A stretch of DNA of 64,000 nucleotides from Aliidiomarina iranensis (GCF_003987135.1 NZ_PIPJ01000001.1:558001-622000); one strand, 5' to 3'; numbered from the stretch's first letter, positions 26,219 to 36,262 are shown. Made by a program: numbers and translations. The notes: a model not told the origin generated them from the sequence alone.

Positions 26219-26698
26219 ATGATTACACAAGCTGAACGTTATATTCGCAGCCCAATTGGCACGCTGCACCTGCAGGCCAATCAAGAAGGGATTTTGGCGG
26301 TAAACTTTGTGAAAGTAATGCCGCAAGTAAACCATGGTTACCATACTCACAATCAAGCAAATCAGTGGCTTGATTCGCTAGAGCAGCAATTAAGCGAGTA
26401 TTTTTCTGGTGATTTAGAAATATTTGAGTTGCCTTTAGTTGTTTCCGGTACTGAGTTTCAACAACGCGTTTGGGCGGCTTTAAGGGAAATACCTTATGGC
26501 GCCACTTGGTCTTATCGGCAACTTGCCGAACGCGTAGAAAGGCCTCGCGGCTATCAAGCTGTAGGGCAAGCGAATGGCCGTAATCCTCATGCCATTGTTG
26601 TACCCTGCCACAGAGTGGTACAAGCAAATGGCAGTATTGGCGGTTACGCCGGCGGTATCGAACGGAAAAAATGGTTATTAGCACATGAAGCAAACTGA
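26219..26698 (+). CDS. ogt: Methylated-DNA--protein cysteine methyltransferase
   Basis: A 159-residue suicide repair protein that takes the alkyl group from O6-alkylguanine onto its own cysteine. The active site is PCHRVV (Cys about residue 129) with the asparagine hinge NGRNPHAIV before it and NGSIGGYAGG after it; the HTH part is PYGATWSYRQLAERVERPRG. Length and lack of the Ada N-terminal domain fit Ogt. AGGGAA lies 6 bases before the ATG. Its 3' end overlaps the next gene by 14 bp, so the two are probably translated from one message. Confidence 0.94.
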   Translation: MITQAERYIRSPIGTLHLQANQEGILAVNFVKVMPQVNHGYHTHNQANQWLDSLEQQLSEYFSGDLEIFELPLVVSGTEFQQRVWAALREIPYGATWSYRQLAERVERPRGYQAVGQANGRNPHAIVVPCHRVVQANGSIGGYAGGIERKKWLLAHEAN

Positions 26699-27365
26699 AT
26701 CTTGTTATTTATTGCCCTTGTTAGTGGGTGTTGCGGTATTGAGTTTAACGGGGTGTAGTGAGGCACCAAACAGGGCTGAATCGAATTGGCCCGAGGGTGA
26801 ACTGCCCACCATTCAGCATCAGTTAGCGGCACTTACTGAGTTGCAAATGTCGGATTGGGATGGCTGTAATACTGATTTTGAAACTGGGCAAATTCTCGGT
26901 TCTCAAGGCTATCAAAATTATTGGGTGTGTTGGGGTACCACATCCTCAGAACACCGTTATGCTTTTACGCTATTAGCGGCTCCGGGGAATGAAACCGGTG
27001 GTCAATTAACACTTGAGTTTTTGCGTGGCCATGAGCAGGGTATGAACGCTTTGATTGGCACATATCTGGAGATGGCGGGCGTAGATGATGCGGATCAACG
27101 GCTGCGCATGCGCTCGGATATTAGCCGCTATTTAATTACGCCGCCGGATGTACGAACCATGATTCAGGCAAGCATGACACCGAACCGGTTACCGTTAGAT
27201 ATGGGCTATAATATGCCGCGCTCAGGTTACACCACCTTGCAGATTACCGCTCGTATGCAAAATAGCGAGCAACCAGAGCCGCCAGCCCATGAAGAATTGG
27301 GAGAACAAGAGCTGCGGCAACAAGAGCTGCCAGCAGCTGATGAGGGCGAAGAAACCAACGAATAG
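26685..27365 (+). CDS. Lipoprotein, hypothetical
   Basis: A 226-residue lipoprotein: MKQTESCYLLPLLVGVAVLS leads to the lipobox LTGC (about residue 24), followed by SEA. The mature part begins with an acidic linker, then a globular region with two Cys (DWDGCNTDF and YWVCWGTTS) that could pair. The tail (about the last 35 residues) is Gln/Glu-rich, with the repeated motif EQELRQQELP. No family recognised. It overlaps ogt by 14 bp and converges with the RND transporter gene, which ends only 15 bp away. Confidence 0.75.
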   Translation: MKQTESCYLLPLLVGVAVLSLTGCSEAPNRAESNWPEGELPTIQHQLAALTELQMSDWDGCNTDFETGQILGSQGYQNYWVCWGTTSSEHRYAFTLLAAPGNETGGQLTLEFLRGHEQGMNALIGTYLEMAGVDDADQRLRMRSDISRYLITPPDVRTMIQASMTPNRLPLDMGYNMPRSGYTTLQITARMQNSEQPEPPAHEELGEQELRQQELPAADEGEETNE

Positions 27366-27379
27366 CACCGTTTCGGGTG

Positions 27380-30300
27380 CTATTTGCTGTACTCCGATTT
27401 GCGCATGATTAGGCTATACATTACAGGCACCACAATCAGCGTAAGCAGGGTGGCAAAGCCCAAACCGAACATGATAGTAACCGCCATACTGGCAAAAAAC
27501 TCATCAAACAGCAGCGGAATCATGCCCAAAATAGTGGTTACCGCCGCCATACCTACCGGCCGTACCCGGCTTACCGAAGCATCAACTAAAGCCTGATACC
27601 CTGATTTACCACTTCGCTCTTCGGTAAGCACTTGCTCGAGCAAAACGATACCATTTTTAATGAGCATGCCGCTGAGGCTTAAAATTCCCAGCAGTGCCAT
27701 AAAACTGAACGCTTGATTAGTGAGCAGTAAGCCCATAGTAACGCCGATAATCGAAAGCGGCACCGTTGTCCAAATTACCGCTGCGCGGCGCACTGAGCTA
27801 AATAACAGTACGGTAATAATAAACATGGCCAAATAGCCAAGCGGTAAGGTTTTAAACACCGCGGCTTTGGCATCACCAGACGCTTCATGCTCACCGCCCC
27901 AAGCCATTTCATAACCTGGAGGTAGTTCAATGGCGCTAATATCCATGGCAATGTTGGCAAATATCTGTGCGGGCGTGCCAGAAAAAAGCGGATCTGGATC
28001 TGCCATAACCGTTAACGTGCGCTTTCGATCGCGGCGATGAATAATTTGATCTTCCCACTCCAAAGGCATGGCATCCACCACTTGTGGCATGGGCACATAA
28101 CGATTCAATGAATTACTGAACACCTGAATATCCTGCCATTGCTCTAAAAACACCCGTTCATTTTCCGGTGCACGAACAAGAATCGGCAGTAGCTCAGTGC
28201 CATCACGATAAATGCCAACGCGTTTTCCGCGGAAATTAGCAAGCAATAAATCATCAACATCTTGCTTGCTGATACCCACACGGCGGGCATGGGTTTCATT
28301 AAATTGGGGGCGCAATACTTTGGCGCGCTCGCGCCAGTTATCGCGCACATAGGCGAGCGCTGGTTCAGCGTTCAGAATCTCCTGTGCTTGTGCGGAAAGT
28401 TGGCGCAGAATATCCGGATCGGCACCACTAAAACGCACTTCAATCGCGGCCTTCACAGGCGGCCCTATTTCCATTCGCCGAATTTTCGAACCCGCATCGG
28501 GGTGAGCATTCGCCAAATAATCACCGGTTTTCCCCATTAAGCTCGGCAAAATATCGGTATTTTCCGTGCGCACAATTAACTGCCCATAGTTTTCATATTG
28601 CATTTCTACAATGTAAGGCAAGGTAAATCGAGGGGCACCTTGGCCAATGGTGGCAGCCACTTGGGTAATACCCTCTTGGCTACGCAACCATTCTTCTGCG
28701 CGCGCCATATCTTCCGCGGTTGCCCGAATATCGGTGCCTTGGGGGTACCATAAATCAACATAAAACACAGGGGTGTTCGAACTTGGGAAAAAGCTCTGTT
28801 TAACTTGCGTAAAACCAAACACAGAAACAACCAGCAATACAGCCATTAAGCCCATAGTAATGAAGCGAAAACGTAAGGCGGTTTTCAGTAAGCGCCGATA
28901 CCCCGCATAAACTGGATTACTATATAAATCATTATCACTTTCAGCTTGCTTCACACTTTTTCGGAACAGGCGGTCGCCAAGAAACGGAATAAGCAACAAT
29001 GCCGTGAGCCAACTTAAACTGAGCGAAATTAATAGCACCCAAAATAATGAACCGGCAAACTCGCCTGTGGCATCACTTGATAAACCAATTGGTGCAAACG
29101 CCAAGATGGCGATTAGCGTAGCGCCGAGTAAAGGCCAAGCATTTTGCCGTAATACGTTTTGTGCTGCCCGTAACCGTGTTTGCCCGCGCTGTACTCCAAC
29201 GAGCATACCTTCAGTAATCACTATGGCGTTATCAACCAACATACCAAGCGCGATAATCAGTGCCCCGAGGGAAACCCGATGTAAATTAATGCCGGCCATG
29301 GCCATAAAGATAAAGGTGCCGAGCACGGTGAGCAGCAACACTAAGCCGATTAAAAAACCACTGCGCATACCCATAGTGAGCAATAAGGCCACAATTACTA
29401 TCACAACGGCTTGCGCAAGATTATTCAAAAAGCCCGATACCGAGTTTTCCACTTCGGCAGGTTGATCGTAAATGGCATTTAGCTCCATACCAACGGGCGT
29501 GGCATAGGTAAGCTCGTAGATACGTTCGCGCAGTAGGGCTCCCACCTCAACCACGTTAACATCCCGAGTGAAGGAAACGCCGAGCCAAAGCGAGGCTTCG
29601 CCATCAAAACGGAGCATGTGGTTGGGAATGGGCTCTTGTTGCCGGTAGATATTGGCTACATCGCCCAAATAAATTTGTTCGCGAGCGCCGGGGTTGCTAA
29701 TGATTAACGTATTGAGTTGCTCTACTGAGGTAAATTCACCACTGGTAGCAAAGCGCACGGCATCGTTTCCCAAGCGAACACGGCCCGCGTTGGAAATGGT
29801 GTTTTGGGTAGAAAGAAGATTATAAATACGTTCCGGTGGAATGCCTAAATTAGCCAAGCGAGCACGTGAAACTTCGGCAACAACTTGCTCTTGTTGCTTG
29901 CCGCTAATCACAACCTTGGCAACTCCAGGCACAAGCGCCAGTTCACGGCGCAAATATTTGGCATGATCATAGAGGGCAGGCAGGCTATAACCATCGCCAG
30001 TGAGTGCCAACAATACCCCATACACATCGGAGAAATCATCTTGCACCATGGCAGGGCCCGCGCCAGGCGGCAAATTGCGAGATTGATCGTTCACTTTCCG
30101 GCGCAGTTCATCCCAAATTTGCGGTAAGGCATCGGAGCGATAGGTTTCCCGCACCTCAACCATGATCTGCGAACGCCCGGGCATTGAACTTGAAGTAATA
30201 TGCTTAATGTAAGGGAGTTCGTGGAGCGCGTTCTCCATTAATACCGTTACTTCTTCTTCTACTTGTTGGGCGGAAGCACCGGGATAAGGGGTGATCACTA

Positions 30301-30436
30301 AGGCTTGTTTAATGGTGAATTCAGGGTCTTCTAATCGCCCTAAACTCTGCAACGCCAAAAAGCCACCGATGAGCAGAACCAATAGTAAAATCCAAGAGCT
30401 AGTAGGGCGCTCAATGCTATAACGCGCAATATTCAT
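27380..30436 (-). CDS. RND efflux permease (HAE-1/AcrB superfamily)
   Basis: A 1018-residue proton-driven inner-membrane pump. It starts MNIARYSIERPTSSWILLLV and has the duplicated RND plan: TM1, a large periplasmic loop (PYPGASAQQVEEEVTVLMEN), TM2-6, then a second loop and TM8-12. The proton-relay Asp and Asn are in GMLVDNAIVITEG (TM4). The related HAE-1/CzcA-like pumps export hydrophobic drugs, dyes or metals; the substrate is not given by the sequence. The adaptor gene lies just upstream with a 3-bp gap. No outer-membrane channel gene is present, so a TolC encoded elsewhere would be needed. Confidence 0.92.
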   Translation of the reverse strand: MNIARYSIERPTSSWILLLVLLIGGFLALQSLGRLEDPEFTIKQALVITPYPGASAQQVEEEVTVLMENALHELPYIKHITSSSMPGRSQIMVEVRETYRSDALPQIWDELRRKVNDQSRNLPPGAGPAMVQDDFSDVYGVLLALTGDGYSLPALYDHAKYLRRELALVPGVAKVVISGKQQEQVVAEVSRARLANLGIPPERIYNLLSTQNTISNAGRVRLGNDAVRFATSGEFTSVEQLNTLIISNPGAREQIYLGDVANIYRQQEPIPNHMLRFDGEASLWLGVSFTRDVNVVEVGALLRERIYELTYATPVGMELNAIYDQPAEVENSVSGFLNNLAQAVVIVIVALLLTMGMRSGFLIGLVLLLTVLGTFIFMAMAGINLHRVSLGALIIALGMLVDNAIVITEGMLVGVQRGQTRLRAAQNVLRQNAWPLLGATLIAILAFAPIGLSSDATGEFAGSLFWVLLISLSLSWLTALLLIPFLGDRLFRKSVKQAESDNDLYSNPVYAGYRRLLKTALRFRFITMGLMAVLLVVSVFGFTQVKQSFFPSSNTPVFYVDLWYPQGTDIRATAEDMARAEEWLRSQEGITQVAATIGQGAPRFTLPYIVEMQYENYGQLIVRTENTDILPSLMGKTGDYLANAHPDAGSKIRRMEIGPPVKAAIEVRFSGADPDILRQLSAQAQEILNAEPALAYVRDNWRERAKVLRPQFNETHARRVGISKQDVDDLLLANFRGKRVGIYRDGTELLPILVRAPENERVFLEQWQDIQVFSNSLNRYVPMPQVVDAMPLEWEDQIIHRRDRKRTLTVMADPDPLFSGTPAQIFANIAMDISAIELPPGYEMAWGGEHEASGDAKAAVFKTLPLGYLAMFIITVLLFSSVRRAAVIWTTVPLSIIGVTMGLLLTNQAFSFMALLGILSLSGMLIKNGIVLLEQVLTEERSGKSGYQALVDASVSRVRPVGMAAVTTILGMIPLLFDEFFASMAVTIMFGLGFATLLTLIVVPVMYSLIMRKSEYSK

Positions 30437-30439
30437 GGG

Positions 30440-31558
30440 TTAAAGGCCCCGCTCACGAATCCAAGGGCGCACTTGCTCACCTTCTTCGAGCTGATGAACA
30501 CCGGCGATAACCACGTGCTCGCCGATATTTAAACCATCTAAAATAGAAATGCTCGATGAACTCGCAGCACCAATGGTAACCTGTCTTGCTGTGAGCTCAC
30601 CTCGGCTGCCTTCTGCCGCTGGTTCATACACCCAAACCATGCGGATATCTTCAGCTAGTGCACGATCAGGTGGCGTAAATACTGCGCCAATAGGAATATT
30701 TATTGAGTTTCCGTTCGTTGGCAACACTTGGTTACTATCGATCATCACTGAGGCGGTCATGCCGGGTAGAATATTGCCCGTTTCTGGTTTTGGCAGGGTA
30801 AATACAACGCGGTAAGTATTGGTTGCTGAATCTGCGATACGATCCCACTCGCGAATTTGGCCTTTAAAAACTTGGTTGGGTAAGCTTTCGAAGGTTATGT
30901 CTGGTTGATAGTTCAAATCCCGGCGTACTTGGGCGAAAAGCTGTTCCGGCACCTGAATGCGCACGTCCACCATATCGTCTACTTGCAGGGTGATAATCGG
31001 TTGTTGCGGGCCGATGTTTTCGTAGAGCTCAACATGTAAGTTGGCAATCACACCGGCAAAGGGCGCGTGCAATTCGGTGTAGCTCAAATTTGTTTCAGCG
31101 GTATTTAAATTCGCTTGAGCAACCTGTAATTCCGCTTTTGCTTCATCAAATTGGGAACGTGAGATGATATTTTGCTCCGCGAGTTGGGCGATACGATCGT
31201 ATTGAGCTTGAGCGAGCTCCGCACGTGCTTTTGCTTGCTCTGCAGTTAGCCGATAATCAGTGGGGTCTAAGGCCGCAATTAAATCGCCTTTTTCTACCAC
31301 ATGGCCCGGGCGCCAAGGCAGCTCTATCAGCTCACCACCAACACGGAAAGTTAAATCAGCGGTTTGTGTAGCCTCAACAACGGCGGGAAAACTGCGAATA
31401 TCTGCGTTGTGATCACTTCCCACGGTAATCAACTTCACCGGCCGTAAAGGTTTCTCGGTTTTTTCGGCTGTGGGCTCACTACAAGCGGAAAGGCCGAGTG
31501 TTGCGATAAGCAAAACGGCGATTGCGAATGGCCGGAAACAACGTGTAGAGAACTGCAT
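30440..31558 (-). CDS. RND efflux periplasmic adaptor lipoprotein
   Basis: A 372-residue membrane-fusion protein that links the RND pump to an outer-membrane channel. The lipobox is LSAC (Cys about residue 26). The order is barrel-sandwich (ADLTFRVGGELIELPWRPGH, VEKGDLIAALDPTDYR), a coiled-coil hairpin (about residues 95-150, KARAELAQAQYDRIAQLAEQ onward), lipoyl half (APFAGVIANLHVELYENIGP), then beta-barrel (PGMTASVMI) and membrane-proximal domain. I chose the ATG at 31558 (GGAAGG nine bases before) over an upstream TTG. A LysR gene is divergently arranged 182 bp away and is the likely regulator. Confidence 0.92.
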   Translation of the reverse strand: MQFSTRCFRPFAIAVLLIATLGLSACSEPTAEKTEKPLRPVKLITVGSDHNADIRSFPAVVEATQTADLTFRVGGELIELPWRPGHVVEKGDLIAALDPTDYRLTAEQAKARAELAQAQYDRIAQLAEQNIISRSQFDEAKAELQVAQANLNTAETNLSYTELHAPFAGVIANLHVELYENIGPQQPIITLQVDDMVDVRIQVPEQLFAQVRRDLNYQPDITFESLPNQVFKGQIREWDRIADSATNTYRVVFTLPKPETGNILPGMTASVMIDSNQVLPTNGNSINIPIGAVFTPPDRALAEDIRMVWVYEPAAEGSRGELTARQVTIGAASSSSISILDGLNIGEHVVIAGVHQLEEGEQVRPWIRERGL

Positions 31559-31740
31559 GAGCAACAACCTTCCAACTAGTTAAGAAATCACCTACAGTGT
31601 AGTTTATTTATTTGTAAAGGAATATTTAAATTAACTTGCTATAATGTTAAGAAATACTGAATAAGTTTCTTTGTGTAATGAGTTTAGAAATATTAATTAA
31701 GCCATTAGGTATCGAATCGTTAAGGTAAGTAGGTGCATTC

Positions 31741-32631
31741 TTGAAGATATGGCCGTTAAAAGTATTGTTTACTGTGCTTGAGAAAGGTAGCTTGCATGAA
31801 GCCGCAAAAGTTTTGCACCGTACAGCACCTGCGCTCAGTATGACACTACAAAAACTCGAGGATGAAGTGGGGTTTGCCATTTTAGATCGCAGTGGTTACC
31901 GCTTGCAGCTCACCGCTCAAGGCACCCAGTTTAAGCGGCATGCAGAAGAGCTGATGCGGCAACACGAACGCTTAAACTCGGCAATAGGCCAGCTTCGTGA
32001 GGGCGCAGAGCCGCAATTACGCATCGCCTATGATTACACCTGTAACCCAGAACTATTAATCGAGGCACTGCGTGAAGTGCAGCAACACTTTCCTTTCACA
32101 GAAGTCATTGTATCCGGCCATTCGCAGTTAGAATCACTACAAGATATTCAATCGGAACGGGCTGATTTAGCTCTCACACCATGGTTGCCTACATTTCAGC
32201 AATTAGCAGATTTTGAAAGCTTGCGCATTGGCGATTTTCAGCTGGTGGTAGTGATGGCGCAAAGTTTAATCAACGAACATGGGCTACCAAGAACACGAGA
32301 TGCGTTGAGTGCGTTGCCCTATATTCTGCCGAAAGAACTGAACATGGGTATCAACCCAGAACAGATTTACCGTGTTTCGGGTAGTTCGCGATTACGGGTA
32401 AACGATGCGCATACCTTGGTACAGTACGTTAAGGCCGGCATGGGTTGGGGCGTGGTGCCGAGGGATTTAATTAGCCGTGAGTTGAAAAATAAAAAATTAG
32501 TGGAAATTGATATTCCCGGCTTTCTTGATCATATTCATGCGGAGATTCATGTGGTAAAAATGGCCGCAAAACTTCTAGGCCCAGCGGGCCAGTTAGTTTG
32601 GGATACGTTCGCCCAACAGCACAGGCGCTAG
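31741..32631 (+). CDS. LysR-family transcriptional regulator
   Basis: A 296-residue LysR regulator. The N-terminal winged HTH reads LKVLFTVLEKGSLHEAAKVL then HRTAPALSMTLQKLEDEVGF; the effector-binding domain follows from about residue 90 (PQLRIAYDYTCNPELLIEAL). The start is TTG at 31741: the nearby ATG is out of frame, and the HTH would be cut by any later start. It is transcribed away from the RND adaptor and pump, so by the usual LysR arrangement it should control that operon from the 182-bp intergenic region. The inducer is unknown. Confidence 0.9.
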   Translation: MKIWPLKVLFTVLEKGSLHEAAKVLHRTAPALSMTLQKLEDEVGFAILDRSGYRLQLTAQGTQFKRHAEELMRQHERLNSAIGQLREGAEPQLRIAYDYTCNPELLIEALREVQQHFPFTEVIVSGHSQLESLQDIQSERADLALTPWLPTFQQLADFESLRIGDFQLVVVMAQSLINEHGLPRTRDALSALPYILPKELNMGINPEQIYRVSGSSRLRVNDAHTLVQYVKAGMGWGVVPRDLISRELKNKKLVEIDIPGFLDHIHAEIHVVKMAAKLLGPAGQLVWDTFAQQHRR

Positions 32632-32752
32632 GTTACTAAAAACGGAGATACAGCAGGCCAAGCAGTAAACTGTAAAGGAGGCCTGCTAAGGTGTGAGTTA
32701 CGGTATAAACCGCGATAAAGATGAAATAGATATGAATTTTAGGGCATAAACA

Positions 32753-34093
32753 ATGAGTGTAGCGAGTAACGAAAGCAAGGCGCCGGAAAAGAATTCAAAT
32801 CAAGCTCATGCCATTCCATTTGCTGAGGCCTTAGCGATTTGGTGGCGTATCGGCTTACTTAGTTTCGGTGGGCCAGCGGGGCAAATTGCTTTGATGCACC
32901 GGATGATTGTCGAAGAAAAAAAATGGCTCGATGAATCACGTTTCTTGCATGCACTGAACTACTGCATGTTATTGCCCGGCCCAGAGGCGCAACAGCTTGC
33001 AACCTACGTGGGTTGGCTGCTGCATGGAGTGAAAGGTGGTTTGGTTGCCGGTATTTTGTTCATTTTACCGGGCGCGGCGATGATTTTGGCGCTTTCTTGG
33101 GCTTATGTGTTATTGGGTGATGTGAGCTTGGTGGCGGGCCTTTTGTTTGGCCTGAAAGCAGCGGTGTTGGCGATTGTATTTCAAGCTATGATCAAACTCA
33201 GCCAACGGGCACTAAAAACCCCGATTGCAGGTGTGCTCGCGGTAGCCGGCTTTTTGGCACTCTTCGTTTTTGATGTAGCTTTCCCTTTTGTAGTGCTGGG
33301 AGCCGCACTAGTAGGCTGGCTGTTCGCCAGTAAAATTAACGCCCAAACAGCCGCTCCGAATGATGTGCTCAGCACTGATATCCGCCCCGGCACTAAACGC
33401 GCAGCATTTATTTGCGCTGGACTTTGGTTGTTATCGGTTGTTGCCTTAATCGCGCTGTTTGGCGATAGCTCGGTATGGGCGCAAATCGCGTTGTTTTTCT
33501 CAAAGCTTGCAGTGGTAACCTTTGGTGGGGCCTATGCCGTGCTGGCTTATGTGGCGCAGCAAGCTGTTGAACTCTACGGCTGGTTACAGCCGGGTGAAAT
33601 GCTCGATGGCTTAGGGTTGGCGGAAACAACACCGGGGCCACTTATTTTGGTTACCCAGTTTGTTGGATTTTTAGCAGGGTTTCGCGAAGCCACCGGCATG
33701 CATCCGCTACTCGGCGGAACATTGGCAGCGCTACTGACCACTTGGGTAACCTTTTTACCCTGTTTTGTATGGATTTTTGCCGGTGCACCCTATGTTGAAA
33801 AGCTCCGTGGTATGCCGCGTTTAAGCGCCGCTTTATCTGCGGTAACCGCTGCGGTAGTGGGGGTTATTGCAAATTTGGCCCTTTGGTTTGCTTTAAATTA
33901 TTTGTTCGCCACTACGTTTACTTGGGAAACCGCAGGTATTTCCATTCTCCTACCTGAAGTTTCTTCTTGGGTTGCTGGGGCTTGGGCACTTACCGCTTTT
34001 GCATTTTTGTGTATGTTTGCGTTTAAACTGGGGTTGTTCTCGCTACTCGGTTTATTGTGTGCAAGTGGTATCCTTTTGCAGTGGTTGATATAA
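32753..34093 (+). CDS. chrA: Chromate transporter, two-domain ChrA
   Basis: A 446-residue inner-membrane protein of the CHR family, long form, made of two homologous halves in opposite orientation. The first half has the signature SFGGPAGQIALMHRMIVEEK, KKWLDE and PGPEAQQLATYVGW; the second has TFGGAYAVLAYVAQQAVELY and ETTPGPLILVTQFVGF. About 12 hydrophobic segments are visible. Long ChrA proteins expel chromate using the proton gradient and confer resistance; sulfate is a common inducer or competitor elsewhere. It follows the LysR gene after 121 bp on the same strand. The ATG has a weak AGGG upstream (32741-32744). Confidence 0.92.
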   Translation: MSVASNESKAPEKNSNQAHAIPFAEALAIWWRIGLLSFGGPAGQIALMHRMIVEEKKWLDESRFLHALNYCMLLPGPEAQQLATYVGWLLHGVKGGLVAGILFILPGAAMILALSWAYVLLGDVSLVAGLLFGLKAAVLAIVFQAMIKLSQRALKTPIAGVLAVAGFLALFVFDVAFPFVVLGAALVGWLFASKINAQTAAPNDVLSTDIRPGTKRAAFICAGLWLLSVVALIALFGDSSVWAQIALFFSKLAVVTFGGAYAVLAYVAQQAVELYGWLQPGEMLDGLGLAETTPGPLILVTQFVGFLAGFREATGMHPLLGGTLAALLTTWVTFLPCFVWIFAGAPYVEKLRGMPRLSAALSAVTAAVVGVIANLALWFALNYLFATTFTWETAGISILLPEVSSWVAGAWALTAFAFLCMFAFKLGLFSLLGLLCASGILLQWLI

Positions 34094-34236
34094 AACCGTT
34101 ATGTTCGCATCCATGATTAACTTGGTTATGTATTAGATCAAATTAACACAATATTTTTGTGGTAAATTCAACGTTTCGAAATCAGTATGATCCTGATAGA
34201 TATCTTCAATACAAAAGCACACTTAGGGGATAAACA

Positions 34237-35778
34237 ATGTTAGAAGCGGTATGGATAGGGTTTGCTTTCGTTGTTGGCCTAATGGTGCGTGCGGTGGGCT
34301 TGCCAACGTTAGTTGGCTACTTGGCTGCTGGTTTTGCGATAGCTGCGGTTTCCCCTTATTTGGACCTTCCCGATAATAGCCAAAACATTATTGACCATGT
34401 AGCGCATCTAGGGGTATTGCTGCTGTTATTTACTGTTGGTTTGAAATTGAATGTTCGCAGTTTAGCGAAGCCAGAAGTGCTCGGTGTCGGCTTAGTTCAC
34501 TTCATTATTACGGTTGCCATTATGTTTATGGCAACTCGTTGGATTTTTGGCGTTGAATTCTACAATGCCATTTTACTGGCGATTGCCCTTGGGTTTTCAA
34601 GTACAGTACTCGCCGCTAAAGTTCTTGAGGGTAAACGCGAGCTGGGTGCTTTTCACGGCCGAGTGGCTATTGGCATTTTAATTGTCCAAGATCTTATCGC
34701 TCTGGTGGTAATGACAATTGCAAACGGCGAATTACCCTCAATTTGGGCACTTTCGGTGTTTGCCTTACCGTTGCTGAGGCCATTACTTTATAAACTGCTC
34801 GATGCCACCGGGCACGATGATTTATTGATCCTATTCGGCCTGTTGTTAGCACTTGTGATTGGCGGCTACGGTTTTGAGTTGGTGGGCTTGAGCTCAGAAT
34901 TAGGCGCTTTGGCATTTGGCGCAGTGTTGGCAAAACATCCCAGAGCGGGTGAGCTTTCAAAAGCACTTTGGGGCATTAAAGAATTCTTCCTCGTTGGTTT
35001 CTTCCTAAGTATCGGTATGGGTGGCTTGCCCGATTTAAGTGATTGGGCTTTTGCGGGCTTTATGCTGTTATTGATACCGGTGAAGATCGCCTTATTTTTC
35101 TTCCTGCTAATTCTTTTCAAGCTACGAGCCCGAAGCTCCTTTTTAGCGGGTTTAAGTTTAGGTAACTACTCCGAATTTGGCTTAATTGTGGCCAGCGTGG
35201 TATTGCCGCAGTATTTGATTCCGCTGGCACTTCTGGTGGCACTTTCCTTTGTGATTTCAGCACCATTGAATGCCATGGCGCATACACTCTATGAGCGTTT
35301 TAGTGATTATTTGATCAAATATGAACGCAATACGCGGCATCCGGATGAGCAGCCAGTAGAGCTTGGCGATGCCGAGGTATTAGTTATGGGCATGGGGCGA
35401 ACTGGCACTGCCGCCTATCGTTATCTGCAGCATAATCACCGAGTTGTAGCCATGGATGCCGACCCTGTTAAAGTTGAAAAACACAAGGGTGATAATCTCA
35501 ACATTTTCTATGCAGATGCGGAAGATAGAATGTTTTGGCAAAGCCTTGATTATGGCGAGATAAAGGCCGCCATTTTATGCTTGAGCGATTGTGATGCGAA
35601 TGTAACAGCGGTTACCAAGTTGCGTAAGTTTGGATTCACCGGATTAATTGTTGCTCACAGTTTGCACGATGATGAAGCGGAACGAGTTTTGAACGCGGGC
35701 GCTGATCAAGCTTACTTAACAATGTCAGAAGCTGGTGCTGGCTTAGCTGAGCACGTTCGGCAACGGTTGGAGAACTAA
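34237..35778 (+). CDS. CPA2 cation:proton antiporter with TrkA-N domain (YbaL/KefB-like)
   Basis: A 513-residue membrane protein. About residues 1-370 form a Na/H-exchanger-like domain with some 12 segments (RAVGLPTLVGYLAAGFAIA, ILIVQDLIALVVM, SELGALAFGAVLAKHP). A cytosolic TrkA-N (RCK) domain follows (about 385-500: AEVLVMGMGRTGTAAYRYL, a Rossmann GxGxxG), which would bind nucleotide or glutathione-related signals. The YbaL/KefB/KefC group carries potassium or sodium against protons, used for osmotic, pH or electrophile stress. A hydrolase gene starts 1 bp after its stop, so the two are co-transcribed. GGGG precedes the ATG by 7 bases. Confidence 0.9.
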   Translation: MLEAVWIGFAFVVGLMVRAVGLPTLVGYLAAGFAIAAVSPYLDLPDNSQNIIDHVAHLGVLLLLFTVGLKLNVRSLAKPEVLGVGLVHFIITVAIMFMATRWIFGVEFYNAILLAIALGFSSTVLAAKVLEGKRELGAFHGRVAIGILIVQDLIALVVMTIANGELPSIWALSVFALPLLRPLLYKLLDATGHDDLLILFGLLLALVIGGYGFELVGLSSELGALAFGAVLAKHPRAGELSKALWGIKEFFLVGFFLSIGMGGLPDLSDWAFAGFMLLLIPVKIALFFFLLILFKLRARSSFLAGLSLGNYSEFGLIVASVVLPQYLIPLALLVALSFVISAPLNAMAHTLYERFSDYLIKYERNTRHPDEQPVELGDAEVLVMGMGRTGTAAYRYLQHNHRVVAMDADPVKVEKHKGDNLNIFYADAEDRMFWQSLDYGEIKAAILCLSDCDANVTAVTKLRKFGFTGLIVAHSLHDDEAERVLNAGADQAYLTMSEAGAGLAEHVRQRLEN

Positions 35779-35779
35779 C

Positions 35780-36262
35780 ATGTTATTCTTTTTTCACGGC
35801 CTTGAAAGTGGCCCTCATGGCTCGAAATATCAACTGATTAAACGGGCGTTCCCCGAGCTCATTTCTCCTGATTTTCAGGGTATGGATTTGCCCCAACGCA
35901 TAGAAAAAGCTACGGCAGAAACCGAGGGCCTCACTGGAGTAACCTTGGTGGGCTCCTCCTTCGGTGGGTTGCTGGCGGCGCGCTTGTATTCATTGTACCC
36001 AGAGCGTTTCAAAAGTTTGGTATTGTTAGCTCCCGCGGTACATACGGAAGAAGGCGATAAGGTGAGTGAGTTACCGCCAGCCTCACGCATTCGTGTTATT
36101 CATGGCAACGCTGATGAAGTAGTGCCCCATGCAAAAGTGGCGGCATTTTGTAAGCGTTTCGGCATCCCCCTAATCACAGTTGAAGATGAACATCGCTTAT
36201 CTTCCGAAACCTCACAGCAAGCTATGCTCGCCGCACTCGATGAAGTGTATACCGGTGTTTAA
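35780..36262 (+). CDS. YqiA-like alpha/beta hydrolase (esterase)
   Basis: A 160-residue small alpha/beta hydrolase. The oxyanion-hole HGLESGPHGSKY lies at the N-terminus, the nucleophile Ser is in GSSFGGLLA (about residue 60), the acid is likely in HGNADEVVP, and the His in EDEHRLSSET. Compact YqiA/YcfP-type esterases hydrolyse short acyl esters; the natural substrate is unknown. It begins 1 bp after the antiporter stop, so translational coupling is likely. No ribosome binding site stronger than GGAG within the end of the preceding gene (35768-35771). Confidence 0.85.
   Translation: MLFFFHGLESGPHGSKYQLIKRAFPELISPDFQGMDLPQRIEKATAETEGLTGVTLVGSSFGGLLAARLYSLYPERFKSLVLLAPAVHTEEGDKVSELPPASRIRVIHGNADEVVPHAKVAAFCKRFGIPLITVEDEHRLSSETSQQAMLAALDEVYTGV

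Noticed and set aside
32640-32740. Minus-strand hydrophobic frame (ending YTVTHTLAGLLYSLLLGL) after the LysR gene
   Set aside because: It could be the tail of a membrane protein such as a CPBP protease, but no start or upstream part exists; the match is too short to support a gene.
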